DNA of 64,000 nt from Undaria pinnatifida (GCA_012845835.1 JABAKD010000019.1:605501-669500), one strand, 5' to 3'. Shown: positions 1 to 9,817, counted from the stretch's first letter. A program made the numbers and translations. Notes: generated from the sequence alone by a model not told the origin.

Positions 1-199
1 TTTTACGAGAGAACGAAATGGTATTGATTCTCCCGCTTCGCGCCATGGGGCCAGCAGCCTCCCCACAATGCTCAGAACGATCGTCAGAGCCGTGTAAATA
101 GTCCGCAGAGCCTGATAATGAATTGCGTAAACTTCGATGTCATTGTGTCAAGTTATGTTTTACAAAAATTTACTTCTGCTGCCAACATGCTCCACTTCT

Positions 200-2240
200 G
201 AAACATAAACGGTTCTCTACGTCGCTGGTGATGCACACGATAAAACGGTCATTTGCTCGCCGGGTTGGAAAGCGTTCGAGACTTTTACCCAACCCCTTGC
301 TAGCCGAGGAAACCAAGATTGCTTCTGGTCCGGAACTACGATAACGGCGCGTGCCTGACATTCTTCTAAATGTTGCAACATGACTCCGACCATGTTCGTC
401 GGCGGGAAACAGAAACCAAAACATTCCGCCGCCGACTCTGGCATGAGCTTTACGTTTTGCGTGAAAACATCAACCCCCGCGAAACCTAGTGTACGGTAGC
501 GGGAGTAAAAAGGAATATTCTCCTGCGTCTTTCGGCCCTCAACCAACTTATGATGTACCGACGCTGGGGTCGCCTTCAGATCCATATCAAAACCTCCTGC
601 CCATGTGTAAAGCGATCCAAACACTGCCGCGTCTAATCGAACATAGTCATCTGAACCAGCCCTTGACAAAGCGTCAGCTTCCGCATTGGCTTTTGAATTG
701 ACCCAACGCAACTTACGTATGAAATCATGCTCCACCTGAAGCCAGAATAAATCGACAATCATCCCATGCACATAAGCGTGTTCTTCGCCCGACCCCGCTT
801 GAACGAATCGTGGAAAACCTTGTTGTCAATATCCGAAACGAGAGTGGACCCCGCGATCTGAGCAGAATGATCAGCGCACTACATCTCCAGAGTCTGTTGC
901 AACGCGTATCCTTCCTGCAAGTTAATGTATTGCGTACTCGCCATGTCCACCGGAAACTCCCCTCCTGGTCGGAACACTTTACCGCCTGGGTAACGGATTA
1001 ACCCCCCCCCCCCCATCCGCTCGAGGAAGCATCCGTTGCACCCGTCCGGGTACCCATTTTGTGCTCTGCTCTGTACCACGACGCTCCATTGGAACGCTGG
1101 CGCACTTCCAACCATTTGGTCAACTCGAACATGAGGCCACCATTTTTCGGAATGTCAATTTCCATACTACTACTACTTTTCTTGCGTCCTCCCGTTCGCT
1201 TAAAAATCGCTATCTGCCGATACATGTGGTGCGTGTAAAGAGCTGACACAGGAACGGCCACGGACAAACTGATGCACTTTCCTGTAAGCTTTTCCAGCAT
1301 CCGAAAGGTTATCGCGCCAGAAGTTACTGCCGCGGTGAGAATGACTTCCAACCTATCTAGTTTGTCCTCAGGCGCCTCGAAACGGCACGCCACGGAATCG
1401 TGGATGATACCGAGAAACGCCAGTCGCGTAGTGGGGTCAATCTCGCATTTCGGAAGGGCAGATGAAGTAACCTGCGCTGAAAAACACTTCCAAAGCCCCA
1501 TACGTTGCCACTAGAGCTGCTTCGCACTGTTTTTCCGCCTCGAGCAGGCGCGTGGACCCGAGGTTCACCACTTAAAAGTCGTCGATCCAAGTCAGAGTAG
1601 GAATGTCTCGGGAACGCAAGTATTGTGCCACTGCCTCCGACAACGAAGCGTATACTGCTGGTGCTGAACACCACCCGAAAGCTAGCACAGTAAAAACGTA
1701 GAACTCGCCCTTCCACTCGAATCCAAATTATTGCCATGACTCTGCGCTCAACGCGACTGGTGGTAACCGGCTTTGTGATCGATTGAAACTTGGTAAGCTC
1801 CTTTCCACCCGCATTGAGCGACTTCGCCAACCCCATCCATAGTGAACGGGAGGTGTCGACACATAAGATTTAGCCAGCGTGCGTCCCAGATTAGTCTAGG
1901 CTTTTTCGGCGCAACTCCCAAGGGAAGCACCATATGAGGCTTTTCATGCATCGAAACATCGGCTACATCTGCCCATTGCGCCACACATCTTTTCCCCACC
2001 AACACCTGGACCTCTCCCGTGACCCAAGACGTGAACTCATCAGTGACATGATTTCGTAAATGCACAGGGAGTTAGCTCTGCTCCACTATACGGACAACCT
2101 TGGTATATCCCGCTTGTGTCGGGATCTATGAAGTCAAGCACATTAACACCTTTTACCCACGCCATCAAGGTGTTCCGTTCTGTCTCGGGCGTTTCGGGCA
2201 AAATAACGTTTTGCCAAAAGGGAACTGCTGACTGCAAAAA
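200..2240 (-). pseudogene. Decayed DIRS-like retroelement pol (RT-RNase H)
   Basis: This is the reverse transcriptase and RNase H part of a retroelement, read on the minus strand through several frames. The RT fingers lie at 2065-1748 (GVAPKKPRLIWDARWLN, then the motif-A-like SIDHKAGYH). The palm lies at about 1737-1570 in another frame (LAFGWCSAPAVYASL, then TWIDDF as the YxDD-like motif C), followed at once by a TAA stop. The thumb/connection is at 1501-998 (FLGIIHDSVACRF, MLEKLTGKCISLSVAVP). The RNase H end and a trailing domain are at 771-217 (RWVNSKANAEADALSRAG, GVDVFTQNV, FCFPPTNMVGVMLQHL). The RNase H end and following FPP-type block resemble DIRS/tyrosine-recombinase retrotransposons; that family assignment is inference because no recombinase is visible. 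Frameshifts and stops make it a pseudogene. It is probably the same element as the gag-like ORF near 10 kb, separated by the Copia insertion. It may continue off the left edge. Confidence 0.7.
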
Positions 2241-3332
2241 GGCTGGTACAACGTCTTGTGTAGCCCAAAACCGAGCGTCGTGCGGAGTCCGTTGCAGCTG
2301 TCGTACGGAGTATCTCGTTGCTTGAGAGGATTACGGGTGACTGTCGCGCTTCTGGTTCGCTGAGAAATTTACCATGTGTATTTTTAACACGAACGCGTGC
2401 AGTACGTTCCGCGCGTTCCGCGAGAAAACGATCCGCGCCAGATCCAACCTGAACATATAGAAAACACGGCGAAATTTTAGGTGCGTATCTCGCTATGCCA
2501 GTAGTATATGTGGTGTGTATCCAAAAACGTAGATATACCTGGTAGTCTGTATGTGTAGGCAACCCAACATTGGTGCCAGAGTGTTACTAGCGAACCGGAT
2601 CGCGCGTTCAACCGTTAACCAAAGCCCAAGCCAAGAAAGAGAGCAAGGTGCAGAGGTCGTTGGAGAGTGCGTGAAAACCGGAAGAGAAAAGTTGGCAGCA
2701 AAATGAAGCCCGACAAGAACTTCATTTTGGCAGAAACGGAAAACAACGGAAAAGACATTGCATGCCGATGTGTAGCTGGTGGTATGCATGTGTGAAAAGA
2801 AGTAATATGTGAACGCCTGGCGTACGTCGAACAAAGGGAAACGCGAAAGGGAAAGTGTTATGTGTATCGTGATGATGGGCAATATCGACGGCGTTATGCA
2901 CCGTTGGTACGCTCGGAGAGGCCTGTGCCAGGTCCGCTCCATCAGGGTCCAAAGAACCCGACGAGCTCAAGGAAATAAACATCAGTAATAAGATGAATCT
3001 CGTCATTGAACCGAAAAGAACCCTGGTCGGTCCTGAGAGACCAAACACCGGGAAGAACATAAACAAGGAACATGCTCAAATCAATCAAAGGAGAAACCGC
3101 TCCGTGCCCGAACGCAAAAATACAGCTGACTGTCTAGGCAAGACAAAATCAGTAGCCACGAGAACTCCGAAAGAGCAACCAAGGAAAACCGGAAGCGCGC
3201 CGGCCTCCTATTTAACGCAGACCACCGAAGAAAGGAACGGCAAGGAACGACAAAGAACTCCGGTCAGCGGTAAACATTGAATCGACTAGAACATCGATAT
3301 GTTTGCTCTCCCGTGTCCACGGGTGAGAGATT
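2241..3332 (-). other. Interval between pol and gag-like remnants of the minus-strand element
   Basis: No intact ORF is recognisable. Minus-strand reading gives only short, stop-interrupted segments. By position it should be the gag-pol spacer and N-terminal pol of the decayed element (protease region expected), but no DTG/DSG motif was seen. Nothing else is supported here. Confidence 0.35.
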
Positions 3333-3443
3333 CAGTTCTGGCAGTCGCGCTCGATGTTGTCGTTCTGGTTACACTTGCGGTACTTCGTCGGCGGGCAGTT
3401 GCGGAAAGAGTGTATGATCGCGTGACCAGTTCTGCCCGCGTGA
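3333..3443 (-). pseudogene. C-terminal fragment of gag-like zinc-knuckle ORF, cut by Copia-1
   Basis: If the Copia-1 element and one copy of its target duplication CGTGA are removed, the minus-strand reading frame from 9813 upward runs directly into this segment. It continues the CNKCRH start with GRTGH, a Cys-rich stretch, and a stop at 3335-3333. Together the two halves give a Cys/His cluster (C-x2-C, then His and Cys residues) typical of a nucleic-acid-binding gag tail. The continuity of frame across the insertion shows where Copia-1 landed. Confidence 0.6.
3439..3443. repeat. Left target-site duplication of Copia-1 (CGTGA)
   Basis: The five bases CGTGA before the 5' LTR are repeated exactly at 9813-9817 after the 3' LTR, the 5-bp duplication expected for Copia-type integration. 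Confidence 0.9.
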
Positions 3444-3982
3444 TGTTAAAGAGTACGATCCACAGGGAATCCATCGTATATAGGTAGATGTTCATTACAT
3501 AGTCAAATATGTGTATGCAGAGTACAGGGTAAGCTGTCGAACCATGTGCTAGAAGTTGTTTTGTTTGGTATGGAAGAGGACACATATATGGTACTGCGTT
3601 CCACCAAGTAATAACGCGTTGACGGGTCACGTGCGTGAGATCAAATCGTTGACTAGGTCACGTGCGTAAGATCGGAGTGTTTACTACGTCACGTGCGTAA
3701 GATTGACCTGGGTGTCGTATGTAGTGGATACCACTATACGAGATAATTTGTTAGAGTACAAAGGAAGAGACACGAGTACTTGCACATCGAATTCACTGTT
3801 CACATTTGCATCTGAACTTGGACAGTTCATAGTAACATAAGTTTCGTTGGCCCAACGAGAGCCCATTTAAAGTGATCCGCCATCGTCTAGACCATCATCA
3901 GTCAGGCTCGAGCTCGTCTCGCCACGACTCTGTGTTAGCCTCTGAAGACCGTCATCGGTCAGGCACCAACACATTTCTAACA
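3444..3982 (+). repeat. Copia-1 5' LTR
   Basis: The LTR starts TGTTAAAGAG and ends TTTCTAACA, so its termini form the inverted repeat TGTTA/TAACA. It matches 9265-9812 with few differences. It contains three direct repeats of a motif centred on CACGTG at 3628, 3659 and 3690, exactly 31 bp apart, and an AT-rich TATATA stretch near 3585. The core promoter is probably here. Confidence 0.93.
3624..3708 (+). promoter_or_regulatory. Triple 31-bp G-box-like repeat in the Copia LTR
   Basis: The unit GTCACGTGCGTAAGAT occurs three times with CACGTG cores at 3628, 3659 and 3690 (period 31 bp). TTGAC(T/C) sequences lie nearby. The same array is present in the 3' LTR (9454, 9485, 9516) and, slightly altered, in both LTRs of Copia-2. 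CACGTG is the core bound by bZIP/bHLH factors in many eukaryotes, so a role as a transcription enhancer is likely but inferred. Confidence 0.55.
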
Positions 3983-4002
3983 GGTTATGAGCCTCGTTAG
4001 CG
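3983..4002 (+). promoter_or_regulatory. Primer-binding site, half-tRNA-Met type
   Basis: The bases directly after the LTR, GGTTATGAGCCTCGTTAGCG, are complementary to a sequence containing GGCTCATAACC, the anticodon (CAT) stem-loop of a methionine tRNA. Drosophila copia and yeast Ty5 prime on an internal tRNA-Met fragment rather than the 3' CCA end, and this site fits that mode. The same sequence follows the LTR of Copia-2 at 16701. Confidence 0.65.
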
Positions 4003-4140
4003 GGCAACACACAGCGCGTCAACATCCCCTGCGGTGGAGCACAAGACTGGTGCTTTTGCAGGAACACTACGCAAGAAACTTTGAACCAAACGTGAGTCGA
4101 GTCGAACGGCACTGGAACAACGTGCACGAAGAAAAAGGGA

Positions 4141-4331
4141 GCCCGGCGGACAGACCGGCAAGCTTCAGGCGATCTGCGTACAGGATCGAGCTGAACGAGA
4201 AAAGGAAGCCCGGTGGACAGACCGGCACGCTTCAGGCGATCTGCGTACAAGATCGAGCTGAAGTAAGAAAAAGGAAAGCCCGGCGAGCGGGTCGGTACGC
4301 CTCAGGCGTCCCACGGACAGGATCGAGCTAA
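4141..4331 (+). repeat. Copia-1 leader tandem repeat, 3 units of about 68 bp
   Basis: Units starting GCCCGG at 4141, 4208 and 4278 each contain GACCGGCA, CTTCAGGCGATCTGCGTACA and GATCGAGCTGAA-type blocks. They lie between the primer-binding site and gag. Copia-2 has six units in the same place. Confidence 0.85.
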
Positions 4332-4387
4332 GTGCGAGAATAAACACGACAGCACAGGCCAGCACAAGCAACGCATTCAGAGCAGTC

Positions 4388-5707
4388 ATGGAGGAGCCCG
4401 GAAGCGTGGTGACATCAACCATAAGGAATATTCCCAGATTTGATGGGACCAAACCGGAGAACTATCGCGAATGGAGCTCAAAGACCCGCGTAGTCTTGTC
4501 TATGCCAAACAAAGACGTGTTTGATGTTCTGAACGGATCGATTGAACCGGTACCAGCAGTCACAGACAGTGACACCCCGGACACTCCGACGAATCTGGTG
4601 GAAATTCGACGCTGGAAGCGAGCGTGCGAGACCCTCTTCCCCGTACTTTACCTTGTCACTAGCGGCCCTGCAGCTACACTAGTTCGACAATATGAATACA
4701 AGACTTCGGCGGGGGGTCTGGGACACGGACAGAAGGCGTGGAACGCGTTGTATACCAAGTACAACAGCAACAACAAGGAAGCACGGCGAGCCTGCTACGA
4801 GAAGCTTGTGAGCTTCCGGATGGAGGAAGGGCAAGATCCTGATGACTATACCATCAAGCTATTGGAGATTCGAGGGCGGCTGCATGAAATGGGAGAGAAA
4901 ATCTCGGACGAGAGGTTTGAAGACATTCTATTGCAAGGCCTGACCGACGACTATGAGTTCGTAAAGATGATGAGCTTTCACAGCCCAAACTTTGGCGTTA
5001 ACGAGGTTCAATCAATGATGAGAAGCTTGTACATCGACCGACTCTTGAGACCAGGACATTATGTAAACAAGCTAGCCGGCAGAGGAGCGGCAATGACAAC
5101 CACCAAAGGATCATGGAAGTTACGATGCTACAACTGCCGAGAATTCGGACACATGAAGCAAGGCTGCACGAACAGCAAGAAAAAGCGATTTGATACACCA
5201 AAACGGTGCTCGCTACACAACTCTACGACACACAGCGATGCCGAGTGCAACGCTCAGAAAGAGAAACACAATACGGAGAACCAACCACAGGGAGAATTAC
5301 AAAGTGCTCACACAGCGACTGAGTCGGCGGCGACGGAAGAAGAAGACGACTTTGGGTATGCCCTCGTGACGGCTGAGTGGACCCCATCAGCAGAGTTTCA
5401 GGAAACAGCGCAACCAACCGAGAGAAGGGAAACTAGTGCGGACACATCCAGACTTGCTCCGAAAACCTTGACCATGCTGATGGATAGTGGAACATCCGGG
5501 CACTACTTCGATGATAAACTTCAACCAGGTCTGAAGGACAAGCTGCTAAACTACAAGCCACTCGAGAAACCGCACAAGATACTGACTGCAGGACGACACG
5601 TTCTCCCCGGGAACGGCGACCGGTACGATTTCGGGAAAAATCATCGACACGGACGGCAACAAGCATCTGGTAGAACATGCAGGCTTGGTCGCACTTGGGA
5701 GACATAA
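4388..5707 (+). CDS. Copia-1 gag-protease ORF (439 aa, C-end frameshifted)
   Basis: This ORF encodes the nucleocapsid and protease of the element. Residues 1 to about 240 form the gag region (DGTKPENYREWSSKTR, DYTIKLLEIRGRLHEMG). A CCHC zinc knuckle CYNCREFGHMKQGC lies at residues 247-260. The retropepsin active site is LMDSGTSGHYFDD with Asp at residue 366, followed by the Copia-typical KILTAGRHVLPG. Compared with Copia-2, one extra C in the run near 5608-5612 shifts the frame, so the last 25 or so residues are out of frame. The correct frame resumes in the next ORF. The start is the first ATG after the leader repeats, shared with Copia-2. Confidence 0.88.
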   Translation: MEEPGSVVTSTIRNIPRFDGTKPENYREWSSKTRVVLSMPNKDVFDVLNGSIEPVPAVTDSDTPDTPTNLVEIRRWKRACETLFPVLYLVTSGPAATLVRQYEYKTSAGGLGHGQKAWNALYTKYNSNNKEARRACYEKLVSFRMEEGQDPDDYTIKLLEIRGRLHEMGEKISDERFEDILLQGLTDDYEFVKMMSFHSPNFGVNEVQSMMRSLYIDRLLRPGHYVNKLAGRGAAMTTTKGSWKLRCYNCREFGHMKQGCTNSKKKRFDTPKRCSLHNSTTHSDAECNAQKEKHNTENQPQGELQSAHTATESAATEEEDDFGYALVTAEWTPSAEFQETAQPTERRETSADTSRLAPKTLTMLMDSGTSGHYFDDKLQPGLKDKLLNYKPLEKPHKILTAGRHVLPGNGDRYDFGKNHRHGRQQASGRTCRLGRTWET

Positions 5708-6503
5708 TTGTTTCTTAGCACTGCTGCTGCTGTTGTTGCTGCTGCTGCCCAAACTCGAGGACAAGACCTGCGAAGGGGTACTCTGTGGGTACAGCTTGAA
5801 CAGCACAGCATACCAGATATATAGAAACAAGACGGCGCGAGTGACAGAGAGTCGCAATGTCACCTTCATCGAGACCCCAGCATCGACACTGGCCGATTCC
5901 ACAGGGGGCAACACCACTGGCGACGCCGTCAGTACTCACGAAGACAGCTCGCTGGGAGAAAACACCCAAGACATCTGTATCACGTACAGCGAAGAGAAAG
6001 ACAGTCTCCTGAAGAAAGTATCGAAGCTCACGAGTAGCAATTTGGACCACTCAACATCAGCTGGCGAGGAGGATCCGGTCGCCGAAGGCGCCGGCAGTGA
6101 CGAGACGCTCGAGACGATCCGGACAGGAGCATGGCCGACATACCACGAACTCGGAGGCGCAACATGGTTGGGCACACGCGCAAATGGTGCCGTAACTCCG
6201 GTCTCACGCAAATAACTATACCTTCACCAGCAGCGAGAACTGCGTAACCTGGGATTGCTCATTAGCCCAATGGCAAGTGACAAAAAGGTATCGCACGAGA
6301 AAGAAAACACGATGGAATACGCGCTGGCAGGTGAGACAGAACACAGGTCAGATGGGGCACAAGAGCACAGGATGGAAGTATACCTTGACTACGCCCTATA
6401 TACTGGAAACCCCGTCTGTGAGCACAGTTCGGATGGGGAGGTCATTACGATCCCGAACACGTTCAAGGAGGCGATGGAATCGCCACAAGCGACCAAGTGG
6501 TAA
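5612..6503 (+). pseudogene. Copia-1 protease end, integrase C-terminal remnant and linker
   Basis: This frame continues the protease (GTISGKIIDTDGNKH) and then runs into a Leu run encoded by CTG repeats at about 5720-5750. It enters KLEDKTCEGVLCGYS and RVTESRNVTFIETPAS, the signature end of a Copia integrase. The HHCC zinc domain and DDE catalytic core, normally about 300 residues between these points, are absent. A TAA at 6213-6215 (AAAGGA in Copia-2) and a TAA at 6501-6503 (TGGAGA context in Copia-2) interrupt the frame before RT. Confidence 0.8.
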
Positions 6504-6521
6504 GAAGCCACAAACAAGGAT

Positions 6522-8039
6522 ATGGACAGCCTCCAGAAACACGCAGTCTTCGACCTGGTATCTCCAGACTCAGTACCACCGGAGCAAAAGGTGGTCGGGA
6601 CCAAATGGGTCTTTAAGGTCAAAGCCGATCACACGCTGAAAGGTAGAGTTGTGGTTCAGGGCTGGGGACAAGTACCGGGAATCGACTGTGGCTGCACATA
6701 TGCACCAGCATGCCGTATCCCGATCATTCGCATGGCACTTGCCATAGCTGCGAGCGAGGACTGGGAAGTATTCCAGCTTGATGTACAGACGGCGTTTCTA
6801 AACGCCGAGGTACAGCAGGAGGTTTATGTGAAGGCTCCTCCCGGCTACGAATCGCTTGAAGCTACAACGGGACGTCCCAACGTGATGAAACTCAGGGAGG
6901 GCCCGTACGGACTTCGTCAAAGCCCTCGCAACTGGTTCAACACCATCGACGATTCACTGAGGGATATCAGGTTCACAGCGACTGCGTCTGATCCATGTGT
7001 CTACATCTTCGGCTCAAACGACAACCTCAGCGTCCTGACCATGTACATAGACGACCTCCTTCTTCTTGGAGGAAACACGCCGCTACTGAAGGACCTTAAA
7101 ATCCAGCTGATGGACCGATTCGACTTGACCGACATGGGAGATGTCTCGATGGTGCTAGGCATACAAATCACCAGAGACAGGGAGGCTAAAACTCGGACCA
7201 TTAGCCAAGAGCATTACGCCAAGTCAGTCCTGGCGCGATTTGGCATGGCAGAATGCAACCCAGTGCACACGACGGGAGCAGGAGCGGAGTTATCCCTCAA
7301 GCAACCGGACATGATGCTGCTAGACTCTACGGGCATCCAACTTTACCAGGTCATCACGGGGTCTCTGATGTTTCTGAGCCAATGCACGCGCTACGATATC
7401 ACCTACGCCGTCAACCAACTGGCCCAAGCCATGAACAAACCATCCAAACATCACATGACAGCAGCAAATCATCTTCTCCGCTACCTAAAGGGAAATATGG
7501 GCCTGGCAATCACGTACAAGACAGGGTGTTTCGAAATGACGGGGTATTGCGATGCGAGCTGGGGAAACAACCCTGAAAACGGCAAGTCAACCTCCGACTA
7601 CTTGTTCATGCTGGCTGGAGGACCACTAAGCTTCAAGACTGCGCTCCAGAACGTGACGGTGCAGTCGACTCTTGAGACGGAACTCATCTCAATGGCGCAG
7701 GCAAGCAAGGAGGCGGTGTACCTATCCAACACGATAGCCGAGATGGGATTTGGAAAGCTGTTTGAAAGTATACCGCTCTTTGGCGACAACACCGGAGCCC
7801 TACACATAGCAGGAAACAGCACCTACAGCTCTCGCACGAAACACATCGCTCTGCGCTTCTTTTACTTGAAGGAGCTAGTCAAGGACAGCAAAATCACCTT
7901 CCACCACGTGGCAACACGGAAACAACTGGAAGACGTAGAGACTAAGTTCCTCACGAAGAACACGCATCGGCACCTACTGAACCTTATCGAGGCATACACC
8001 ACAAGAAATGAGATCAAAAGGGGAAACGAGCAACCCTAG
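6522..8039 (+). CDS. Copia-1 reverse transcriptase-RNase H (505 aa)
   Basis: This is an intact Copia RT and RNase H. It shows the entry motif VGTKWVFKVKAD, motif A FQLDVQTAFLNAE with the catalytic Asp at residue 87, the palm motif LREGPYGLRQSPRNW, and the catalytic YIDD at residues 175-178. The RNase H domain begins TGYCDASWGNN (Asp at residue 344) and continues FGDNTGALHIAG and RTKHIALRFFYLKELV, ending with DVETKFLTKN. The first ATG used here is only the longest in-frame start after a stop; originally the frame was continuous with the upstream polyprotein. It is about 90% or more identical to the broken copy in Copia-2. Confidence 0.93.
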   Translation: MDSLQKHAVFDLVSPDSVPPEQKVVGTKWVFKVKADHTLKGRVVVQGWGQVPGIDCGCTYAPACRIPIIRMALAIAASEDWEVFQLDVQTAFLNAEVQQEVYVKAPPGYESLEATTGRPNVMKLREGPYGLRQSPRNWFNTIDDSLRDIRFTATASDPCVYIFGSNDNLSVLTMYIDDLLLLGGNTPLLKDLKIQLMDRFDLTDMGDVSMVLGIQITRDREAKTRTISQEHYAKSVLARFGMAECNPVHTTGAGAELSLKQPDMMLLDSTGIQLYQVITGSLMFLSQCTRYDITYAVNQLAQAMNKPSKHHMTAANHLLRYLKGNMGLAITYKTGCFEMTGYCDASWGNNPENGKSTSDYLFMLAGGPLSFKTALQNVTVQSTLETELISMAQASKEAVYLSNTIAEMGFGKLFESIPLFGDNTGALHIAGNSTYSSRTKHIALRFFYLKELVKDSKITFHHVATRKQLEDVETKFLTKNTHRHLLNLIEAYTTRNEIKRGNEQP

Positions 8040-9264
8040 ATCGACCCGAAGGAAGAGATTCCACAATGAAGACGACCATGAATACACGTCAAGAAACGGC
8101 AAAGAGAAAAGGAAATATTCCAAGATCGACCTGAACGGAAACCAAGTTGTGACGACAACGTGCGTATTTTTCACAAATACAGGAATTCGACAGCAAGATG
8201 GATCGAGATCAGGAGGAGCCATTTGGACGAAGCCACACTTCATCATCACACATTACTATATCAACATCTACACCATGTCCGACAACCAGGAACGCGAGGA
8301 GGTTCACACCGGGGATATTTCCGACGACAGTATAGCAACGGGACAAGAACGGCGAACACGCTTGTACGACAGGTTTCTTTTCTTTGAAGAAAACTACAGA
8401 GAAGAGGCAGCGGCGGAGATCGCCAACTGGACCATCAAGCAAGGTGTCGAAGACTACTCCGACAAGACATTTGGAGCGGTATGTATGGGATTTTATTTTT
8501 CCGGGGTTCGATACGTCGTGCATTACGGTTTTCGAGGATAACGAGGGGGCGAAGAACTTGGCGCAAAACCCAGTGTGCACGTCGAACTCGAAGCACATTG
8601 ATGTACGACACCACGTTTTGCGGGTGCTTATTTTCGAGGGGGAGTTTGTTATTACTCATGTGGAGTCGGATGATCAGCATGCAGACGTCTCGACAAAGAT
8701 GCTTGACTAAACGGATTTTTGCTATCACCGGGATTTCTAATGAACATTGTATGCGTTTTTTTTTAGATTGAGGGCAGTTATATCTTGATTTCGGGGTACG
8801 GATTTTAATCGTCAGTTTTTTGGAGAGGTATTTGGTTATACGAAATTGAATTTTTGGGTAGAGCAAAACGTCCTGCCGCTCCGTGTGGCTCGTCGTGCAG
8901 CGTACGGAGAACAACTAGATCAAGTTTCTGTTGGTAATTTGTTTGAAAATTTGAGGATGTGAGAGCTGAGTTGCACGACATTGTTAGAGAGAACCTACCG
9001 GCCAACGGGGGGGGGGCGGTGAAATGATCTTCGGAAGATCTAAAACATAGCATACGCAGGCTGAGCAGAAATAGGAGGACACACTCTGACACGATCTTGT
9101 TTCTGCAAATAACGCCTCAGACAAGGAAAGTAGAGTAAAGCTGAGCAGAGAAAGATGACACACCCTGACACGGTATTTTTTTCCAAACTACGGTTTAAAC
9201 CAGTCTGCTACAAGGGTGATTATGGCCTAACATATTTGGTGTGGCAATTTCATCCAAGGAGGAG
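8040..9264 (+). other. Copia-1 3' region with a second, foreign RNase H tail
   Basis: The 3' region contains an ORF at 8008-8541 without recognisable domains. A segment at about 8440-8710 reads SCITVFEDNEGAKNLAQNP, SNSKHIDVRHHVLR and THVESDDQHADVSTKMLD, the end of a Copia RNase H from a different lineage than the one ending at 8039. The same arrangement occurs in Copia-2 (about 21360-21620), so it predates both insertions. From 8711 to 9254 there is non-coding sequence with a G run at about 9006. The polypurine tract is AAGGAGGAG at about 9256-9264. Confidence 0.7.
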
Positions 9265-9812
9265 TGTTAAAGAGTACGATCCACAAGGAATCCATCGTAC
9301 ATAGGTAGATGTTCATTACATAGACTAGTCAAATAAGTGTATGCAGAGTACTGGGTAAGCTGTCGAACCATGTGATAGAAGTTGTTTTCTTTGGTATGGA
9401 AGAGGACACATATATGGTACTGCGTTCCACCAAGTGATAACGCGTTGACGGGTCACGTGCGTAAGATCAAAGCGTTGACTAGGTCACGTGCGTAAGATCG
9501 GAGTGTTTACTACGTCACGTGCGTAAGATTGACCTGGGTGTCGTATGTAGTGGATACCACTATACGAGATAATTTGTTAGAGTACAAAGGAAGAGACACG
9601 AGTACTTGCACATCGAATTCACTCTTCACATCTATCTGAATCTGAACTTGGACAGTTCATAGTAACATAAGTTTTGTTGGCCCAACGAGAGCCCATTTAA
9701 AGTGATCCGCCATCGTCTAAACCATCATCAGTCAGGCTCGAGCTCGTCTCGCCACGACTCTGTGTTAGTCTCTGAAGACCGTCATCGGTCAGGCACCAAC
9801 ACATCTCTAACA
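9265..9812 (+). repeat. Copia-1 3' LTR
   Basis: This copy of the 5' LTR begins TGTTAAAGAG and ends CTCTAACA, with the three CACGTG cores at 9454, 9485 and 9516. It is followed by the target duplication CGTGA. Confidence 0.93.
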
Positions 9813-9817
9813 CGTGA
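9813..9817. repeat. Right target-site duplication of Copia-1 (CGTGA)
   Basis: Exact repeat of 3439-3443. Confidence 0.9.

Larger units (their letters stand above)
3444..9812 (+). mobile_element. Copia-1: LTR retrotransposon lacking an integrase core
   Basis: This is a structurally complete Ty1/Copia element. It has two LTRs of about 540 bp bounded by TGTTA...TAACA, a 5-bp target duplication, a primer-binding site abutting the 5' LTR, a polypurine tract (AAGGAGGAG) abutting the 3' LTR, and gag, protease, RT and RNase H in Copia order. The integrase core between protease and RT is missing; only its C-terminal tail remains, joined through a CTG trinucleotide run. Coding is interrupted by a frameshift near 5610 and by stops at 6213-6215 and 6501-6503. 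The RT-RNase H ORF is intact. A second copy of the same family lies at 16154-22701 and shares the integrase deletion. Confidence 0.95.

Noticed and set aside
8008-8541. ORF after Copia-1 RT as an envelope-like gene
   Set aside because: It has no signal peptide, membrane segment or Cys pattern, and Copia-2 has a stop within it (21266-21268).
9697-9812. Minus-strand ORF continuing from the gag-like protein into the LTR
   Set aside because: The portion left of 9813 is LTR sequence that happens to be open; the real continuation is at 3443-3333.
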